A stretch of DNA of 64,000 nucleotides from contig CM057152.1 of the NCBI GenBank assembly GCA_029962745.1, positions 28,856,137-28,920,136 on the forward strand, given 5' to 3'. Shown here one piece after another: positions 1-11,268 of this stretch. The notes beneath the pieces were generated by a model. It was not told the origin of the DNA. It was given only the letters and a program-made list of their open reading frames with translations, and did not search any database. How positions within the stretch are numbered: position 1 is the stretch's first letter; the number at the start of each line of letters is the position of its first letter. Both the position numbers and the translations under genes were made by a program. The stretch is from Echinometra lucunter (lineage: Eukaryota; Echinodermata; Echinoidea; Camarodonta; Echinometridae).

Positions 1-324
1 AAAAAAAAAAAAAAAATGCTCGGAGCAACTTTAGAATAATTCGGTTTTATTCCTTATTCATTCATTATTACGTCAAATAATGTTTTTGTATTTGTACTTT
101 TACATGTTCTCATTAGTACTCTCATTTTGTTTTCGGCGTCCTGAACACAAGCTTCGCTTCCCGGGTGTTCGTCACCTTCACTGTACATGCTGTATTATAT
201 ATTGGAATTTTGTACACTATGTTATTGATTGACTCAGAAGGTAATGAATGTAAATTTCAATCAATCAATCAAAATTATGTTTATGTTTACATCCCCATTT
301 TCCTACTTTTTTTTTCAACCCAAG

Positions 325-485
325 ATTATAGTTCGAACACTGCGGCCATCGTCTTGATCGTGTTCATGTCGATGTTCAGCGTCGCTACCGTTCTCATGTA
401 CCTCGAGTCATGTCACTACATCAACAAGAAAGTCAACGATAGTCGAACCCGTGTGCGACTGATGGTCATCCTCGGGATCTACCCG
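325..485 (+). CDS. slc51a-like: Gene 1 exon A: first membrane segment
   Basis: This exon encodes the first membrane segment (AAIVLIVFMSMFSVATVLMY), the MYLE motif, a basic cytoplasmic loop and the start of the second segment, ending in GIYP before GTAAGT. Two acceptors compete, CAAG ending at 324 and ATAG ending at 331. I chose 324 because it leaves two bases to complete a codon, exactly as in the matching exon of gene 2 at 29226. Confidence 0.8.
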
Positions 486-3407
486 GTAAGTCACGGTGCA
501 CTTGCGGTGGTCGATGCATGGATGTTAACGAATCTTTTGAAAAAAAAAACTTAATAGTGTACTCAAGTTTCCCACCGTAGCAATAAATTTAATTGTAAAA
601 AGTAATTGGTTAACATTTTTAAAAACTTGTATAATATGACCAAAATAGGCGTTTCTGAAATAGCTAAATGATAAGGGGGAAGGGGCGTCAAAGCTTATCA
701 TTTCAGAATTTACAGTAGACTCATATCATAATGCGTTCAATTATCAAAACAGTCTTACTATTATATGTCAACAAATAGACTTTTGTGATATCTATTAAAT
801 AAGCATTTATTTTTACACCCCCACCCCCACCACCCATTCATCGGGGAAGGGGAGGGGGACCACCAACTTTTTAAAGGGCACATGTCCTGAGGCTAAGTCA
901 TTGGCGTTAGCTCGTCTACGATCAGTTTTCAAATGCATGGTCGAGTGCCATTACTTTGATAAGGTAGATATCCCTTTCTTAACTTTATTTTGATATAATA
1001 AACTTCTTTTATTTTTGGTTCATCTACAAGGTTTACTCTACGACATCACTTCTCGCCCTCTACGTCCCTCGAGCTCATCTTATCACATACCTCTCAGCTA
1101 CACTGTAAGTAGAATCTTTATATTCTACAATACTCCATGAAGATTAACTACTAGTAATTGATTTCATTTTCAATTCACCTCTTACCTTTTTCCATAATGA
1201 TCATTTTCCACTTTGATATCACCGACTTTGCGATGCTTGTCACTGATAACAATGACAGCATAAAGAGGCAAAGACATCAATCGGGGAAAAAAGTCATGTA
1301 GTGACTTATTACCTCCTATGGGTGCCTAAAGCAGCAATGCTTTTCATTATATCCTGCAGCAACGGGGGAAGAAAGATACAATTATTGTCTTCATCTGCTC
1401 TTTTATTGTGATTACCTATGCAATTTTATTATTTATTTTTTATTTCTGTTAGAAATGAATAAATCCGAATTTGAATTTGAATATGTTACTCAAACTTAAT
1501 GACAACTAACCTGAACGTCATCGGTCCTGTGTTCTCCTGCAGGTACTTCTCGGTAGCTCTGTATCAATTCCTGATGTTGATCGTGAGTTACTTTGGTGGC
1601 CGGGAACAACTTCTTGTCAAACTGTCAGGTACAAAGATCCCCATCGCTAGTCCACCACTGGCTTGCTGCTTGAAACCGTGTCTTCCTCAACCTGAAATGA
1701 CTGCGTAAGTTCATATTTTTCAATTATCTCCAAGGTTTTTTTTTTAAATTTAAAAAATGAGATTGAAAGTGTGTGGTCAAGGAGGAATAAAGGCTGTGAA
1801 ATTGGACAAGAAAACCAAGAAATCATTACGAATCGTCTGTTGACCAAGCAATGTGCATTCCTATCAAGTAACCTTGCATCTTACTGATTCAATAACCTAC
1901 AAACGTATTAAAATGACCCGATGACTGTAAGCGTAGCCATGTAGCAATTGACTAATAAAGATATCCACAAACTTACTAATCAAGTCAGAGATCTCACTAA
2001 TCTGCCATTCTATCCCAACAAACCAAGAAACCAACCAACAAAACAAAAAATCAGTTTGACAACCAACCAACCAACCAACACACAAACATAAACCAACCTA
2101 CCAATTATCAATATCACCCAACCAACCAAAAACAAAACCCAAATCACCCATTCAGCCAGCCAATCAACCAACAAACCAAGAAACCAACCAACAAACCGAA
2201 AATGAACTTGACACCAGCCAACTAACCAACTAACCAACAAACCAACAAACCAACCTATCAACCAAAAAATCACCCAACTAAGCAACCAATCAACAAACAA
2301 TCAACCAACCTATCAATCAACAAGTGACTATCCAAACCGATCACCTAACCAATTCGTAATATCTTCTTCTTGTTTCTTTCTTTGCAGCAAGAACCTGATC
2401 CGACTTCGTCGCATCGTTCTCCAGTTCGTGTTCATTCGTCCCATCTGTAACTTCATCGCTCTCATTCTATGGGCTGACGGAACCTATGTTCCAGGACTGG
2501 TAAGTACACCACAACTCAAGAACACAGACTTTCCTCACTAAAATTGATTAAGAGTCGTGGGTTAGCGTCAGTCCAGTCGGGATGGGGGAGGTATATAGGG
2601 GCAACTAATCTTATTCATTGGACGACAGGTGATGGAGCCAATGGACCGAAATCAAAGATCAGAGAAGGGAGGGGCTCTTTAATGCGAAATCTTATAAGCC
2701 CCATTATTTTTTGGCAGATATGCCCCCTCCAAAAATGTCAACATTTTTAGAAGGGTCTTGGTAAAGATTATGGACACAAACTATGAGAACCCTTGTCCTC
2801 TTTCTTCTTCTCCTCCTCTTCCTCCTTCTTCTTATGCTGCACCTCCTCTGTTTCCTTTTTTCTTTTTAAATTTGTTCTTCATCTAGTTTTTCTTAACTTG
2901 TGGGAGTTTTTTGAGAATTGAGACCTTTGCGGCTGCGCCCCTTAAAATAATACCCTCCCCCTCTTGTATCAAACCCAGTTCACTTCTGACAGCGCCTACG
3001 TGTGGCTCACCGTGATCGCTCTCTGCTCCACCTTCGTGGCCCTCTACGGCGTCATTATTCTCATGCGTATCTCCAAGGGACCCCTCGAGGGGTACAACGT
3101 CCAGTCCAAGTTCTTCATGGTCCAGCTCGTTCTCGTACTCATCACCTCCCAGCTGGTCATCGTCGGCATCTTCGTGCTGACCGATCAGGTCCCGTGCGAC
3201 TACCCACTGGCCGCGTTGACCAGGGGATACTGTAAGTCGACACACCCCATTTTTCCTCCGTGCAGTTTTAGGATTTTCATGTTTTTATTTCTTTTGATAA
3301 TAATTACTGTTCTCATTCTCCCCTTTCCTTTGGCACAATACAAGCAGACAAGGGTTCCTTTTATCTTCTTATCTTCTTATTTTTCTTCTTCTTCTTCTGC
3401 TTCTTTG

Positions 3408-3447
<40 letters not shown>

Positions 3448-5019
3448 TCTCTCTATCTTTCGCCCTCTGTTTTATTTCTAAGTATCTACATCTCCATTGT
3501 GTGTGTCTCTCTCTTTCCCCTCTCTCCCCTTCTCTTTCTCCCCTTCTCTCAAATCTGTCCCAATTTGATCAATGTCTGCTAAACCGAGAGTGAATGGTTT
3601 GTTGGTCTCTGGATCTGAACTAAAAAATCAATGCATAAGCTATCTTGTCTCGAATGACCAAGGCAGTTTAATGCTCCAAATCATAATTGTTCTATTTATC
3701 ACGTCTGAGAGAAAATAAGGGAAAGGCGTTACAAGCAAACACGTCATCAATTTATAATCGTTGGAAAGTCCAATTAAATTTTCATATCGTGAACCAAACA
3801 AGAAAAAATTTCAAATGAAAACAGAATGTCATCGATAGGCAATTAGGCATGATATATCTTGTGTATATCGAAACTGAATAGTCTATCATAACGATAAATA
3901 TTAGCAATTTGTTTCGAATGAGTGCATTCCATCCAATGTTAACAAAAAAAGATTAATAATTTTTCAAGTTCATCATACATGATTGTATACGAAACAAAAG
4001 GGCTATGAAACAACTTCACTTCATTGTGATCGCAAGGCGTTTGGATCTGTTCAAACCCGCCGGAGTTAATGAAGAAATTAATCATCGATAAAAAAATATA
4101 AAAATAAAAAATGATGCTGACGATAGACCGAGGAATGATGGGGGGGGGGGGGGGGGGTATAGCATTCTTATTTTGATGCATGCCTTAAGTGGTCTCACTT
4201 CAAAAGTTACCCTGTATAACAGTTTAACCATTTCTTCCTCGATGCTGCACCAGATTGCAAGAGGACTTCCAGCTATAGCAATGCAGAGCTTGAGTATATT
4301 GGTGCTTGGGGGGGGGGGGGAGAGGGGAGACCGCCCGAAGAGAGAAAATGGAAAGTAAGCGGGGGAAAAAGAGAGAGGGGGAGAGAGAGATGGGGAGAGA
4401 AGGAGTTAGAAAGAGAGAGGTAAGGAGAGGAGGAAGGAGGGAGAGAGAGAAAGAGATAAAGAGAGAGAGAGAGAGAGCAGGAGGGAGGAAGAGAGAGAGA
4501 GGGGGGTATACAAAAAATGACAAGAGTTTTGAATTGAATTACATTCTGTTTTTGTTGTTGTTGTTTTGTCTAGATTACTGCGATCTCTTGACCGTCTCTG
4601 AAATGCTCGTCTTCATGATCTTCGCCCGGTTCTTCTTCCGAAAGCGCATCGGCCGAACCCCGTCTGGCAAGGACCATCCCGATCACCAGTTCAACAGCGT
4701 CAAGCGCGACCCCGAGGCCGTGGACGACATCAAACACCGCTACCATCATTTTGATTACCCGACCTCCGAAACGAGCACGGAGAAGAATGCGAAGATGAAC
4801 GGAAACGGCGTAAGCTATAACAACAATAACAGCGGGTCTTTTGTCAACGAAGGCGCAGACGTGGTAGAAGTTGGAGCTGATGGCGAAGCGACGTTGAAAT
4901 CGTTCAAGGTACTTGAGGAAGAAGAGAGACGCGAAGAAGAAACCGAGAAGGATGACGCGGTCCTCGTCGAAGGTGGAGCTTCAGCAGACGTCGAAATCAG
5001 TATCCAAGAAAATGTGTAG
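325..5019 (+). CDS. slc51a-like: Organic solute transporter alpha-like gene 1 (5'-partial, six exons seen)
   Basis: Spliced gene: exons 325-485, 1031-1104, 1543-1704, 2388-2499, 2979-3231 and 4574-5019, 1208 nt, giving 401 residues plus a split first codon. The family is seven-pass and exports bile acids and steroid conjugates by facilitated diffusion, normally with the single-pass beta subunit at the basolateral membrane. Family marks are the MYLE motif after the first membrane segment, a Pro-Arg pair after the second (LYVPRA), FGGRE after the third, a Cys-rich loop (ACCLKPCLPQ), the K-F-F block before the sixth segment, and a CDLL start to the last segment. Each junction keeps the frame and every donor is GTAAGT. 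The exon encoding the extracellular N-terminus must lie upstream of the window, because the first seen exon opens two bases into a codon. A TMEM184-type protein of the same fold is the main alternative. Confidence 0.86.
1031..1104 (+). CDS. slc51a-like: Gene 1 exon B: second membrane segment with Pro-Arg motif
   Basis: A 74-nt exon between CTACAAG and GTAAGT, too short to stand out as an open reading frame. It encodes VYSTTSLLALYVPRA and ten more residues. The matching exon of gene 2 is also 74 nt and has 13 of 25 residues identical by hand count. It ends two bases into a codon. Confidence 0.88.
1395..1492 (+). repeat. LINE-type 3' tail in gene 1 intron
   Basis: An AT-rich stretch ends in ATGAATAAATCCGAATTTG followed by another AATTTGAAT copy. 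Short tandem tails of this kind terminate many CR1-like retroelements. Only the tail is present, with no coding part. Confidence 0.4.
1543..1704 (+). CDS. slc51a-like: Gene 1 exon C: third membrane segment and Cys-rich loop
   Basis: A 162-nt exon between TCCTGCAG and GTAAGT. It encodes the third segment (YFSVALYQFLMLIVSYFGG), the FGGRE motif, and a loop with four cysteines (CC and C near LKPCLPQ). Vertebrate OSTalpha has a polycysteine run at this place. The exon equals its gene 2 counterpart in length and phase. Confidence 0.88.
1990..2345 (+). repeat. Degenerate CCAA-rich satellite in gene 1 intron
   Basis: An imperfect array of CCAA and CCAACAAA words fills most of the intron between 1704 and 2388. 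On the opposite strand it reads as long Trp/Gly/Val/Leu-rich open frames, which are a composition artefact and not genes. Confidence 0.75.
2388..2499 (+). CDS. slc51a-like: Gene 1 exon D: fourth membrane segment
   Basis: A 112-nt exon between TTTGCAG and GTAAGT. It encodes an Arg-rich cytoplasmic entry (LIRLRR), the fourth membrane segment, and the short outer loop WADGTYVPGL. The matching exon of gene 2 is 12 nt longer at its 5' side, so four residues differ in the loop, but both exons keep the frame. Confidence 0.87.
2979..3231 (+). CDS. slc51a-like: Gene 1 exon E: fifth and sixth membrane segments
   Basis: A 253-nt exon between AACCCAG and GTAAGT, markedly richer in G+C than its flanks. 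It encodes the fifth segment (YVWLTVIALCSTFVALYGVI), the cytoplasmic loop with GPLEGYNVQSKFF, and the sixth segment. It ends with an outer loop that has a lone cysteine (QVPCDYPL), at the position of a family cysteine. The open frame on the opposite strand here is a codon-usage shadow. Confidence 0.9.
3400..3560 (+). repeat. CT-rich microsatellite in gene 1 last intron
   Basis: A long pyrimidine tract, mainly CT dinucleotides (3410-3465) followed by CTCTTTCCC-type repeats, lies in the intron between 3231 and 4574. Open frames across it are Ser/Leu artefacts. Confidence 0.85.
4139..4510 (+). repeat. Poly-G and GA-rich low-complexity tract in gene 1 last intron
   Basis: Two G runs (about 4140-4157 and 4309-4320) are followed by about 190 bases of GA-rich purine sequence up to the polypyrimidine tract of the last exon. 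The apparent coding extension of the last exon into this tract is rejected because the splice acceptor at 4573 gives the family-conserved junction. Confidence 0.85.
4574..5019 (+). CDS. slc51a-like: Gene 1 terminal exon: seventh membrane segment and acidic tail
   Basis: The exon starts after TTTTGTCTAG and completes a Tyr codon split from the previous exon. It encodes YCDLLTVSEMLVFMIFARF, the seventh segment, then a basic stop-transfer stretch (FFRKR) and a cytoplasmic tail of about 125 residues ending in TAG. The tail is hydrophilic and acidic, with Asn runs and a Glu-rich stretch (VLEEEERREEETEKDD). It is much longer than the human tail and shares no obvious motif with the gene 2 tail. Confidence 0.88.
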
Positions 5020-5112
5020 CTTTGTTTCGCTACTCGCTGGTGACTAGACTGGACTGTGATAGAGAAAGAAAGAAAAATATGTGCACTTTTTTTTATAAGA
5101 ACTATATATAAG

Positions 5113-5416
5113 CAGTGGCGTAATGAGCCAAATTTTTCTGGTGGGTTGAGCTATCTCCTCCCCCAAAAATAAATAAATAGAAGTCGAAGGTGTCAGTTAC
5201 TGACCAGGAAAAAAACGGGTCCTCGAGGATACTGAAGAATAACAGAATGAAAAAAAAGGAGGGGGGTCCGATCGACCAGATATTCAAGAAAATTCGATGC
5301 AACGACAATGTTGAAGAGATACAAACAATTTTTTTTTTTTTAAACCCTCTTGGTCTAGGAAATTGGGGGTGAGGAGCAGGCCCCCTCATCCCCCAAACCC
5401 CACCAGTAAGCCAGTG
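5113..5416 (+). mobile_element. hAT-like non-autonomous element, degenerate
   Basis: The left end reads CAGTGGCGTAATGAGCC and the right end AGTAAGCCAGTG, an imperfect inverted repeat (9 of 12 bases). Flanking octamers TATATAAG (5105-5112) and TCTATAAC (5417-5424) match at six of eight positions, as expected for an old hAT 8-bp target duplication. There is no transposase. The element sits just after the gene 1 stop codon, probably within its 3' UTR. Confidence 0.6.
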
Positions 5417-5439
5417 TCTATAACAATAATTTATAAGGA

Positions 5440-5510
5440 GGCGCAATTGCTCATTGTACACCCGTGGTCTCATAACCGGGAGGGCCCAGGTTCGAGACCA
5501 AATAGATATG
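5440..5510 (+). repeat. tRNA-derived SINE fragment
   Basis: It contains GGTCTCATAACC, like the anticodon loop of a tRNA-Met, then a B-box-like GGTTCGAGACC at the normal spacing. The acceptor stem does not close, so it is not a functional tRNA gene. Confidence 0.45.
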
Positions 5511-7160
5511 CTAGTAAGCTTTTGGAGGTCTATCGATCCTTTTAATGAATAATCTGAGAAACTACGATGATGTTTTTTTTTCAGACACATGAGACACTCA
5601 ATATCTCTCCCCGTTTCTCTCTACCTCTCTATTGCTTTAATGATCTTTTGTTTCCTCAAGTTCACAAAGAGTACACCTCTGTTCGAATTGGAAAACATTT
5701 TCTATATATCTCAGGATTATTAACTGAATGGTCTGTTTAACAAAACAGGAAGAAGTTGGCAAAATGTCAGATCCCCTGTAAATATGAGTGACGCGATTGG
5801 TTAAAGAATGATTGTTTACTTGCATTTCATTGGTTGTTAACATGCTATGTTCTTCTATATGTCAAGTAGGTCAGACTTCTGAGGCTATTTCTATGATATT
5901 TCAAATATATATTTATCCCTAGTATGATTTTGAACATAAGCTTTTTTCATTATTTTATCAGTGGTCGATTTATATCCTTTCAAGAATTTCAAAGATGTTC
6001 ACATAATACTTGTGGACATTCTCACCTTTTTTCAGATTTCACGATGAACATACTTTTTGTGGTTTCTCATAAACGTAAACATGGTAAAGACGGTGTATAT
6101 TTATATCACGACATTTGTATACTGCATTCCACAATGTTTAAAAAAAATTGTATTATTGCTGTATTTTCTTAAATTATTCAAATCTAAGATTGTCATTTCT
6201 GAGTATATGACAACTCGTGGACTACATGAGGCTTAGTTGGTATATCAAAAGCTGATTGTGAAAATTTATTTTTAAAAAATAGATATTGCTAAGAATTTAA
6301 AATATCCTTATAGAAAAAATTAATCCGATAGTTTTAAACAAAAATTAAAAGAAAAACAATGATTAATCAATATTATTCATTCCCAAAGTAAATAGATGTA
6401 TACCTTTTATCAATATTGAAATTGAATTAAACAACAATATTTTTAATGGCACTTGACAAGCATTAACATGTGTCCAAGTATCGATGAGCCAGTTATGAAC
6501 ATTTGATTAAAAAAAGTCTTTAGCTGTAAATTGTAATTCTTTGTTTTCTTATTCAAAACAAGGAGGAAGATAAAACCGTTTATGAAAACTCAACAAGAGG
6601 TCTGGCGTGTGTTAACACGATGGAAAGAGTCTATTTTATATCTTAAATGAAAATAATTATTCGCTAAATATTTTCGGGTTGAATTTTAGATTTATTGTAC
6701 TGGGCGATATAGCCATTCCATTTTCCCCGCTGCATCATTATCAGCCCGAATCTGCTACAGAACTGTAAATAGGGGAGAATTTGTAAAAAAAACAAAACAA
6801 AAAAAAAAAAAACAACATGTAAGTCATTAAAGTATTATGATAATAATGTGGAGGATAGTGACATCAGTAGAGCGAGGGAAGTCAATGAAGACAAAAGAAA
6901 TGAGATTATCCCTTGACAGAAAGGGAATCAAAGGAAATAATGGTATTAAAAACGATTATTGATATGTAAATAATTATTGTGCACATGCACGCTATGGATT
7001 TCTTATAGGTATTTCTATTCCGATTTGCATAATCTCATGTTTTATTATGAGGTTGCTTTCTTAACATATTAATGTGATAAGTATTTTGGTCAATGCTATG
7101 TATGACACATTGTTGTATTCTTTCGAAAGTTAGATCACTTTATAGAAATAAAGTTTTATA

Positions 7161-8317
7161 AACTTACACAAATTTCATGTGCGTTATAGTTCTTGAAATT
7201 TGATGGTTATGTTTTGTTTTGTTTTGTTTTTATATATTCGGTTAATAAACACAACCTACAGGAATAAAGATCATTTTAAAAAATCACCAAGCATTTCAAA
7301 ATCATGATTATATTTCAGACCATCTGAGGGAGCAAATGCACCACTTCCGAAACAATTATGTTGTATGGTCTATCGTACTATTGACACTGTTACTTAATGT
7401 TTAAAAGTGCGACTGCAGGTTCCCCTGAATATCACGTGACCCACATTCTTCCAATCAGGTGTCAAGGATCTGATTTTAAGATACAGATTCATTCACGGAG
7501 AATTGGAAACAAAACATCTGCAGAGAATTCCATGCGTTGTTTTCTGCGTGTATACAATCTTTTATTCCATTTATTTCATCCGAAAACAATAACAAACAAG
7601 AAATAATATACGGTATATTATTTTTTTATTATTTTCTTTTTATTATATACCATTGCTATTCCAGAAAAATCATTGAACTATGGTTATGTAACAATATATT
7701 CACTTGAGGATTATGATCGTAATCATGGGACTCGTTGCACGGAATCACCGTGCATGTAGTAGATTGACGTTGTGCTGAGACTCTTGTGTGAATTGCTCCA
7801 CCTACCGGAATCTATGTGCGCAGAGCGTGGGAATAAAAAGCGTTAAAAAAAAAATCATTATTTGCATCAGTTTCAAAATTACATTCTACAATAATTTAAA
7901 CTTCGAAGTTATTAATCATCAAAACCTATGTTTAACCCCTATCACAGAAAAGATTATGATACTTATGCTGTGATTCTGTTAGCGAGTTATCATACGCTGT
8001 GTAGTAAAAAAAAAAAAAAAATATTGATATCAACATGAGGCACCATTGACCAACACATTGCACAAGTCTTCCTAAATGTCAAAAAACCCCATAGACCTAT
8101 GTTTGAAGAGAACATAAGGATCAAAATTAAGTACGTTTTATAGGAGATCATTCTCATCTGGTATGATTCTTTGTTTTTCTCGTCTGTTTGGCAAAACAAA
8201 CAAACAAACAAACATTGAAACCTTTCGTGAAGTATTTCGAAGAATAAGGGTTGACTTATTATATCCTAATTTGTTGCTACCTATAACACTTTTACGTTGG
8301 CTTTTTTTAAGGTGCCC
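7161..8317. other. Intergenic, nothing recognised
   Basis: AT-rich sequence with a few homopolymer A and T runs and a (TTTTG) run near 7205. I see no coding exon with family similarity and no clear terminal repeats. Confidence 0.5.
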
Positions 8318-8643
8318 AGGGGGTGTTTCATAAAGCTGTTCGTAAAGTTACGAATAGTTTTACAAAAGACTTTAATATGGCAAGGCAAATAGGATGCTCA
8401 ATCAATAATACCAACTGCATCAGCTAACGGTAAAATATGCAGACGTAGATTAACATTACTATTGTTTACAAACACTTTCATTGCGAAGTATATTTTTTGC
8501 CACAATTTCATTGAGATTATGGGAAATGCAGTCATACTTTGTTAAAACGTCAGAAAAAACTTTGGGCATCCCATTTGGCACTTTAGTCTTTCGTAAAGTT
8601 ATTCTTAACTTTACGAGCAGCTTTATGAAACACCCCCCCCCCC
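8318..8643 (+). mobile_element. MITE, family with GGGTGTTTCATAAAG ends (copy 1)
   Basis: The left end GGGTGTTTCATAAAGCTGTT and right end AGCAGCTTTATGAAACACCC are inverted repeats that extend into a TTCGTAAAGTTA block on both sides. The 326-bp interior shares words with copies at 29866 and 33538, such as the AAATATGCAGAC and CCCATTTGGCAC regions. It has no coding capacity and the target duplication is unclear. Confidence 0.8.
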
Positions 8644-9019
8644 ATAGGTTTTATTCTGTATTTAAAAAGAGGTTACAAATTGATTTCGCAAGGTTTCTCA
8701 CATTATTTCTCGCTATAGATCGTAAAATATTATATGGGTCATTTTGTCACTTCGATGTTTGATATGCCAATTTGAATAACAATGGAAATGTAAATAGATC
8801 TAAATAGAAATTTGATTTCAAAGTTCACATCAATACCTCATTACATTTCCTAAGCACATTGACGATTACAGTGGTCTTATGACTTCAGAAATTATGACAC
8901 AGTCGCCCGCTGTGATCTGCTTCCATCCTTGGTGGATTTTGGTCCAGTCCTTTGCGCAGATAAAATAATACTTCAAAAAAAAGGAGAGAGTGACTTTAGG
9001 GATGGGGAGCTATAAAGAG

Positions 9020-9235
9020 CAATATCAAGCATGTCAAGATGGAAAGAGAGGGAGAGTGGGACAGAAACAAGCAGATAAAGAGGGGGGAGATAAAGAGAGA
9101 GAAAGAGAGAGAAAGAGTGAGATGACAAGACAGAGAAAAAGAGCAAAGTGTAGAAATAAAGAGACATTCAACGAGACAGAAGAACAAGAAAGAGAAATAT
9201 GAGATGGGAGAGAATAAGAGAAAAACAGAAAGAAA
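9020..9235 (+). repeat. GA-rich low-complexity tract
   Basis: Purine-rich, GAGA-dominated sequence. Overlapping open frames on both strands here are Arg/Glu or Ser/Leu artefacts. Confidence 0.8.
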
Positions 9236-9579
9236 TATTTTGCGATAAGAAAAGGGCTATAATATAGTAGAATATGATAAATGGGGGAGGCAAGAGACTG
9301 GAAAGAAGAAATTGATCTACAGAAAGTCAAGACAATGGAGTTGATATACTCTCTTTGCGTATCTTAAAAGTGTACCCAGTTGCAGCTACATGTACAATGG
9401 GGCGAAAGCCCTGCAAATCAATTCAAAGTTAAACGGGGGAAATAGGAAAAGAGAGAAAGGATTGAGAATATAAAAGGATAAGATCCCTCACTATTCTTCA
9501 TTATTCTGTCTTTCGCTTCAATGCATTCCATCCAAGGAACAAGAAAGGCCCTCGTCGACCCCCTCCTCATGAAGGACAC

Positions 9580-9594
9580 CAGGCTACGCCACTG
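9580..9594 (+). repeat. Solo hAT-type right end
   Basis: AGGCTACGCCACTG is the right terminus seen at 10860 and 29621. No matching left terminus was found nearby, so this is a truncated copy. Confidence 0.4.
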
Positions 9595-9914
9595 GTACGT
9601 TTTTATACGACCCCTCCAAGATCCTCATCACCCTTTCAATTTGCTTCCTCTCATTCCATTCACGATACGCTCGTGTCGAACCCATCCCCTCTCCTCAAAA
9701 TTATTGCCAATTGCATGGTTCTGCCTTCACTCCCTTATTTCATGTTTACTGTTATTTGTTACACAATCATGACAATACAAGTAAATCACGTAGGCCCAGT
9801 AACGAGTCGTCTCACTCCAATTTCATTTTGAAGTGTCAGGATGTTTGAATATATGTATTTTCCACATTATTCATGATGTAGAGTACTCTTTTTCATAATT
9901 CTCTTTGAGCTTTC

Positions 9915-9918
<4 letters not shown>

Positions 9919-9971
<53 letters not shown>

Positions 9972-9977
9972 CTCTCA
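9919..9977 (+). repeat. (TC)n microsatellite
   Basis: About 25 uninterrupted CT dinucleotides followed by a short CTAT interruption. Confidence 0.9.
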
Positions 9978-10207
9978 GTCTATTTCTGTCCTCATTCTAA
10001 TTTTCTCTGTGAATTTACGCTATGAACAGATGAATGTGCATCATTATTTTATATGACTGAATGCTACTTATATAAATATGTGTGTGTTTGGAAGTCTCCA
10101 TCAAGCTCTTATCGCTTTCGACGATCTATTCATATATGCATATTACTTAAATGATTCTACCATGTAGCTAATGATCGATATGATTGTGATGATGATGTGT
10201 ATATATA

Positions 10208-10290
10208 CACTGGCGTACTGGAGGGGGGGCTTGGAGGGCGCCAGCCCCCTCAAATAAATTTCAACCATGGTTTATTTTCAATTTTATATA
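10208..10290 (+). mobile_element. Left fragment of the 19812-type hAT-like element
   Basis: It starts CACTGGCGTACTGG, then a G run, then CAAATAAATTTCAACCATGG and TTTATTTTCAATTTTATA. The same order occurs at 19812. No right end can be assigned. Confidence 0.5.
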
Positions 10291-10604
10291 AGTGTTATCA
10301 CACGAATTTCATTACTTCTCCCTAGACTCCCTTTCTACTGTTAAGTAACGCATTCACAATTTCCCAAATAGCATGCATAGCAAGGCAGAAAACACACATA
10401 ATATCATATCAATACTAATGTGTTTTATGATATAACACTTGGTTTTATCTGTTTAACTGACAATGGATTCAAACTTTGATAATGAATATTCTTAGATTTA
10501 CCAAAACTAGACACGGGCTTTAAGTTTGCAGTCCCAAATAGTGTTCTTTTACAGAGTTGCAAACTATCAATACTGCAAAAAAAAACTCCTTTACCATGGG
10601 AGTG

Positions 10605-10860
10605 CACTTGCGTAGCCAGGGGGGACGATGGGGGCGGTCACCCCTCCAAAACACCAACAAAAGAGAAAGAAAAAGTAGAAGGAAAAAAAGCAGAAGCGAG
10701 AAAAGAAAAAAAGGTAAGAGAACGTAAGAAGAGCGGGAGCAGACAAGGAACAGTTCAAAGAAACGTCGGAGCTTCCCCCTCCCTGCACCCTCCTCCCTAG
10801 GGAGCGCGCTTCGCGCGCTTACAACCGCCCCACTAAAATGAAATCCTAGCTACGCCACTG
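10605..10860 (+). mobile_element. hAT-like MITE with perfect 8-bp target duplication
   Basis: A 256-bp element. The left end CACTTGCGTAGCCAGG is an inverted match to the right end CCTAGCTACGCCACTG. It is flanked on both sides by the identical octamer TGGGAGTG (10597-10604 and 10861-10868), the target-site duplication size of hAT transposons. The interior is purine-rich and then carries a GCGCGCTTCGCGCGC palindrome. No transposase is encoded. The perfect flanks suggest a fairly recent insertion. Confidence 0.85.
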
Positions 10861-11107
10861 TGGGAGTGAAACCCTGGTACCCCACCGCATCACACCCTCT
10901 CCATGCTCGTCCTTTTTATTTCATAGTGTTTTTGCTGTATTATTATCATAACTAATAAAGTATTTGGTGTAACGCTGGCATTTGTTTGAAACTTAAGAAG
11001 ATTATTTGGGCTGCATTTTTTCATAATCATGTTTCCAAGTTCATGAAAACATATCCGGTAGATTCATGACACGTTTATCCATAACAGTACATGTCATCAG
11101 ACATGTC

Positions 11108-11268
11108 ATCAAACGTTGGAGCTTCCGCGCTTCGTGCGGGAGGGGGGAAACTCCCCCCTCCCTGCACCCTCCCCCCCCCCCCCCCCCTAGGGAGCGCGCT
11201 TCGCGCGCTCATTAAGTGATTCACACGCTTCGCGTGCTCACTACCGCCCCACTAAAATGAAATCCTTT
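11108..11268 (+). mobile_element. Truncated relative of the 10605 MITE
   Basis: It shares with the 10605 element, in order, GTTGGAGCTTCC, CTCCCTGCACCCTC, CTAGGGAGCGCGCTTCGCGC and CCGCCCCACTAAAATGAAAT. The left terminus and the CTACGCCACTG right end are missing. A long C run (from about 11170) is inserted in the middle, and the GCTTCGCG palindrome is partly duplicated. Confidence 0.7.

Larger units (their letters stand above)
5020..7160 (+). other. Probable 3' UTR and downstream flank of gene 1
   Basis: No coding exon is visible after the stop at 5019. A hAT-like element occupies 5113-5416 and a SINE fragment follows to about 5510. The rest is unique-looking AT-rich DNA. A canonical AATAAA at 7147-7152, followed by T-rich sequence, is a reasonable polyadenylation site, which would make a 3' UTR of about 2.1 kb. 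An earlier AATAAA inside the element near 5170 is possible too. Transcript data would be needed to choose. Confidence 0.3.

Noticed and set aside
165..324. Methionine-initiated extension upstream of gene 1 exon A, suggesting the protein starts at 165
   Set aside because: The sequence before 325 is intron-like (T-rich tract and CAAG acceptor), and the matching exon in gene 2 is spliced at the same position and phase. The N-terminal exon must lie upstream of the window.
2010..2300. Trp/Gly/Leu-rich minus-strand frame
   Set aside because: Product of the CCAA satellite in an intron, with no real protein features.
2883..3245. Minus-strand frame of 120 codons
   Set aside because: It is the reverse shadow of gene 1 exon E, kept open by its codon composition.
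4306..4573. Glu/Arg-rich coding extension in front of the gene 1 last exon
   Set aside because: It is the GA microsatellite of the intron; the acceptor TTGTCTAG at 4566-4573 restores the conserved family junction.
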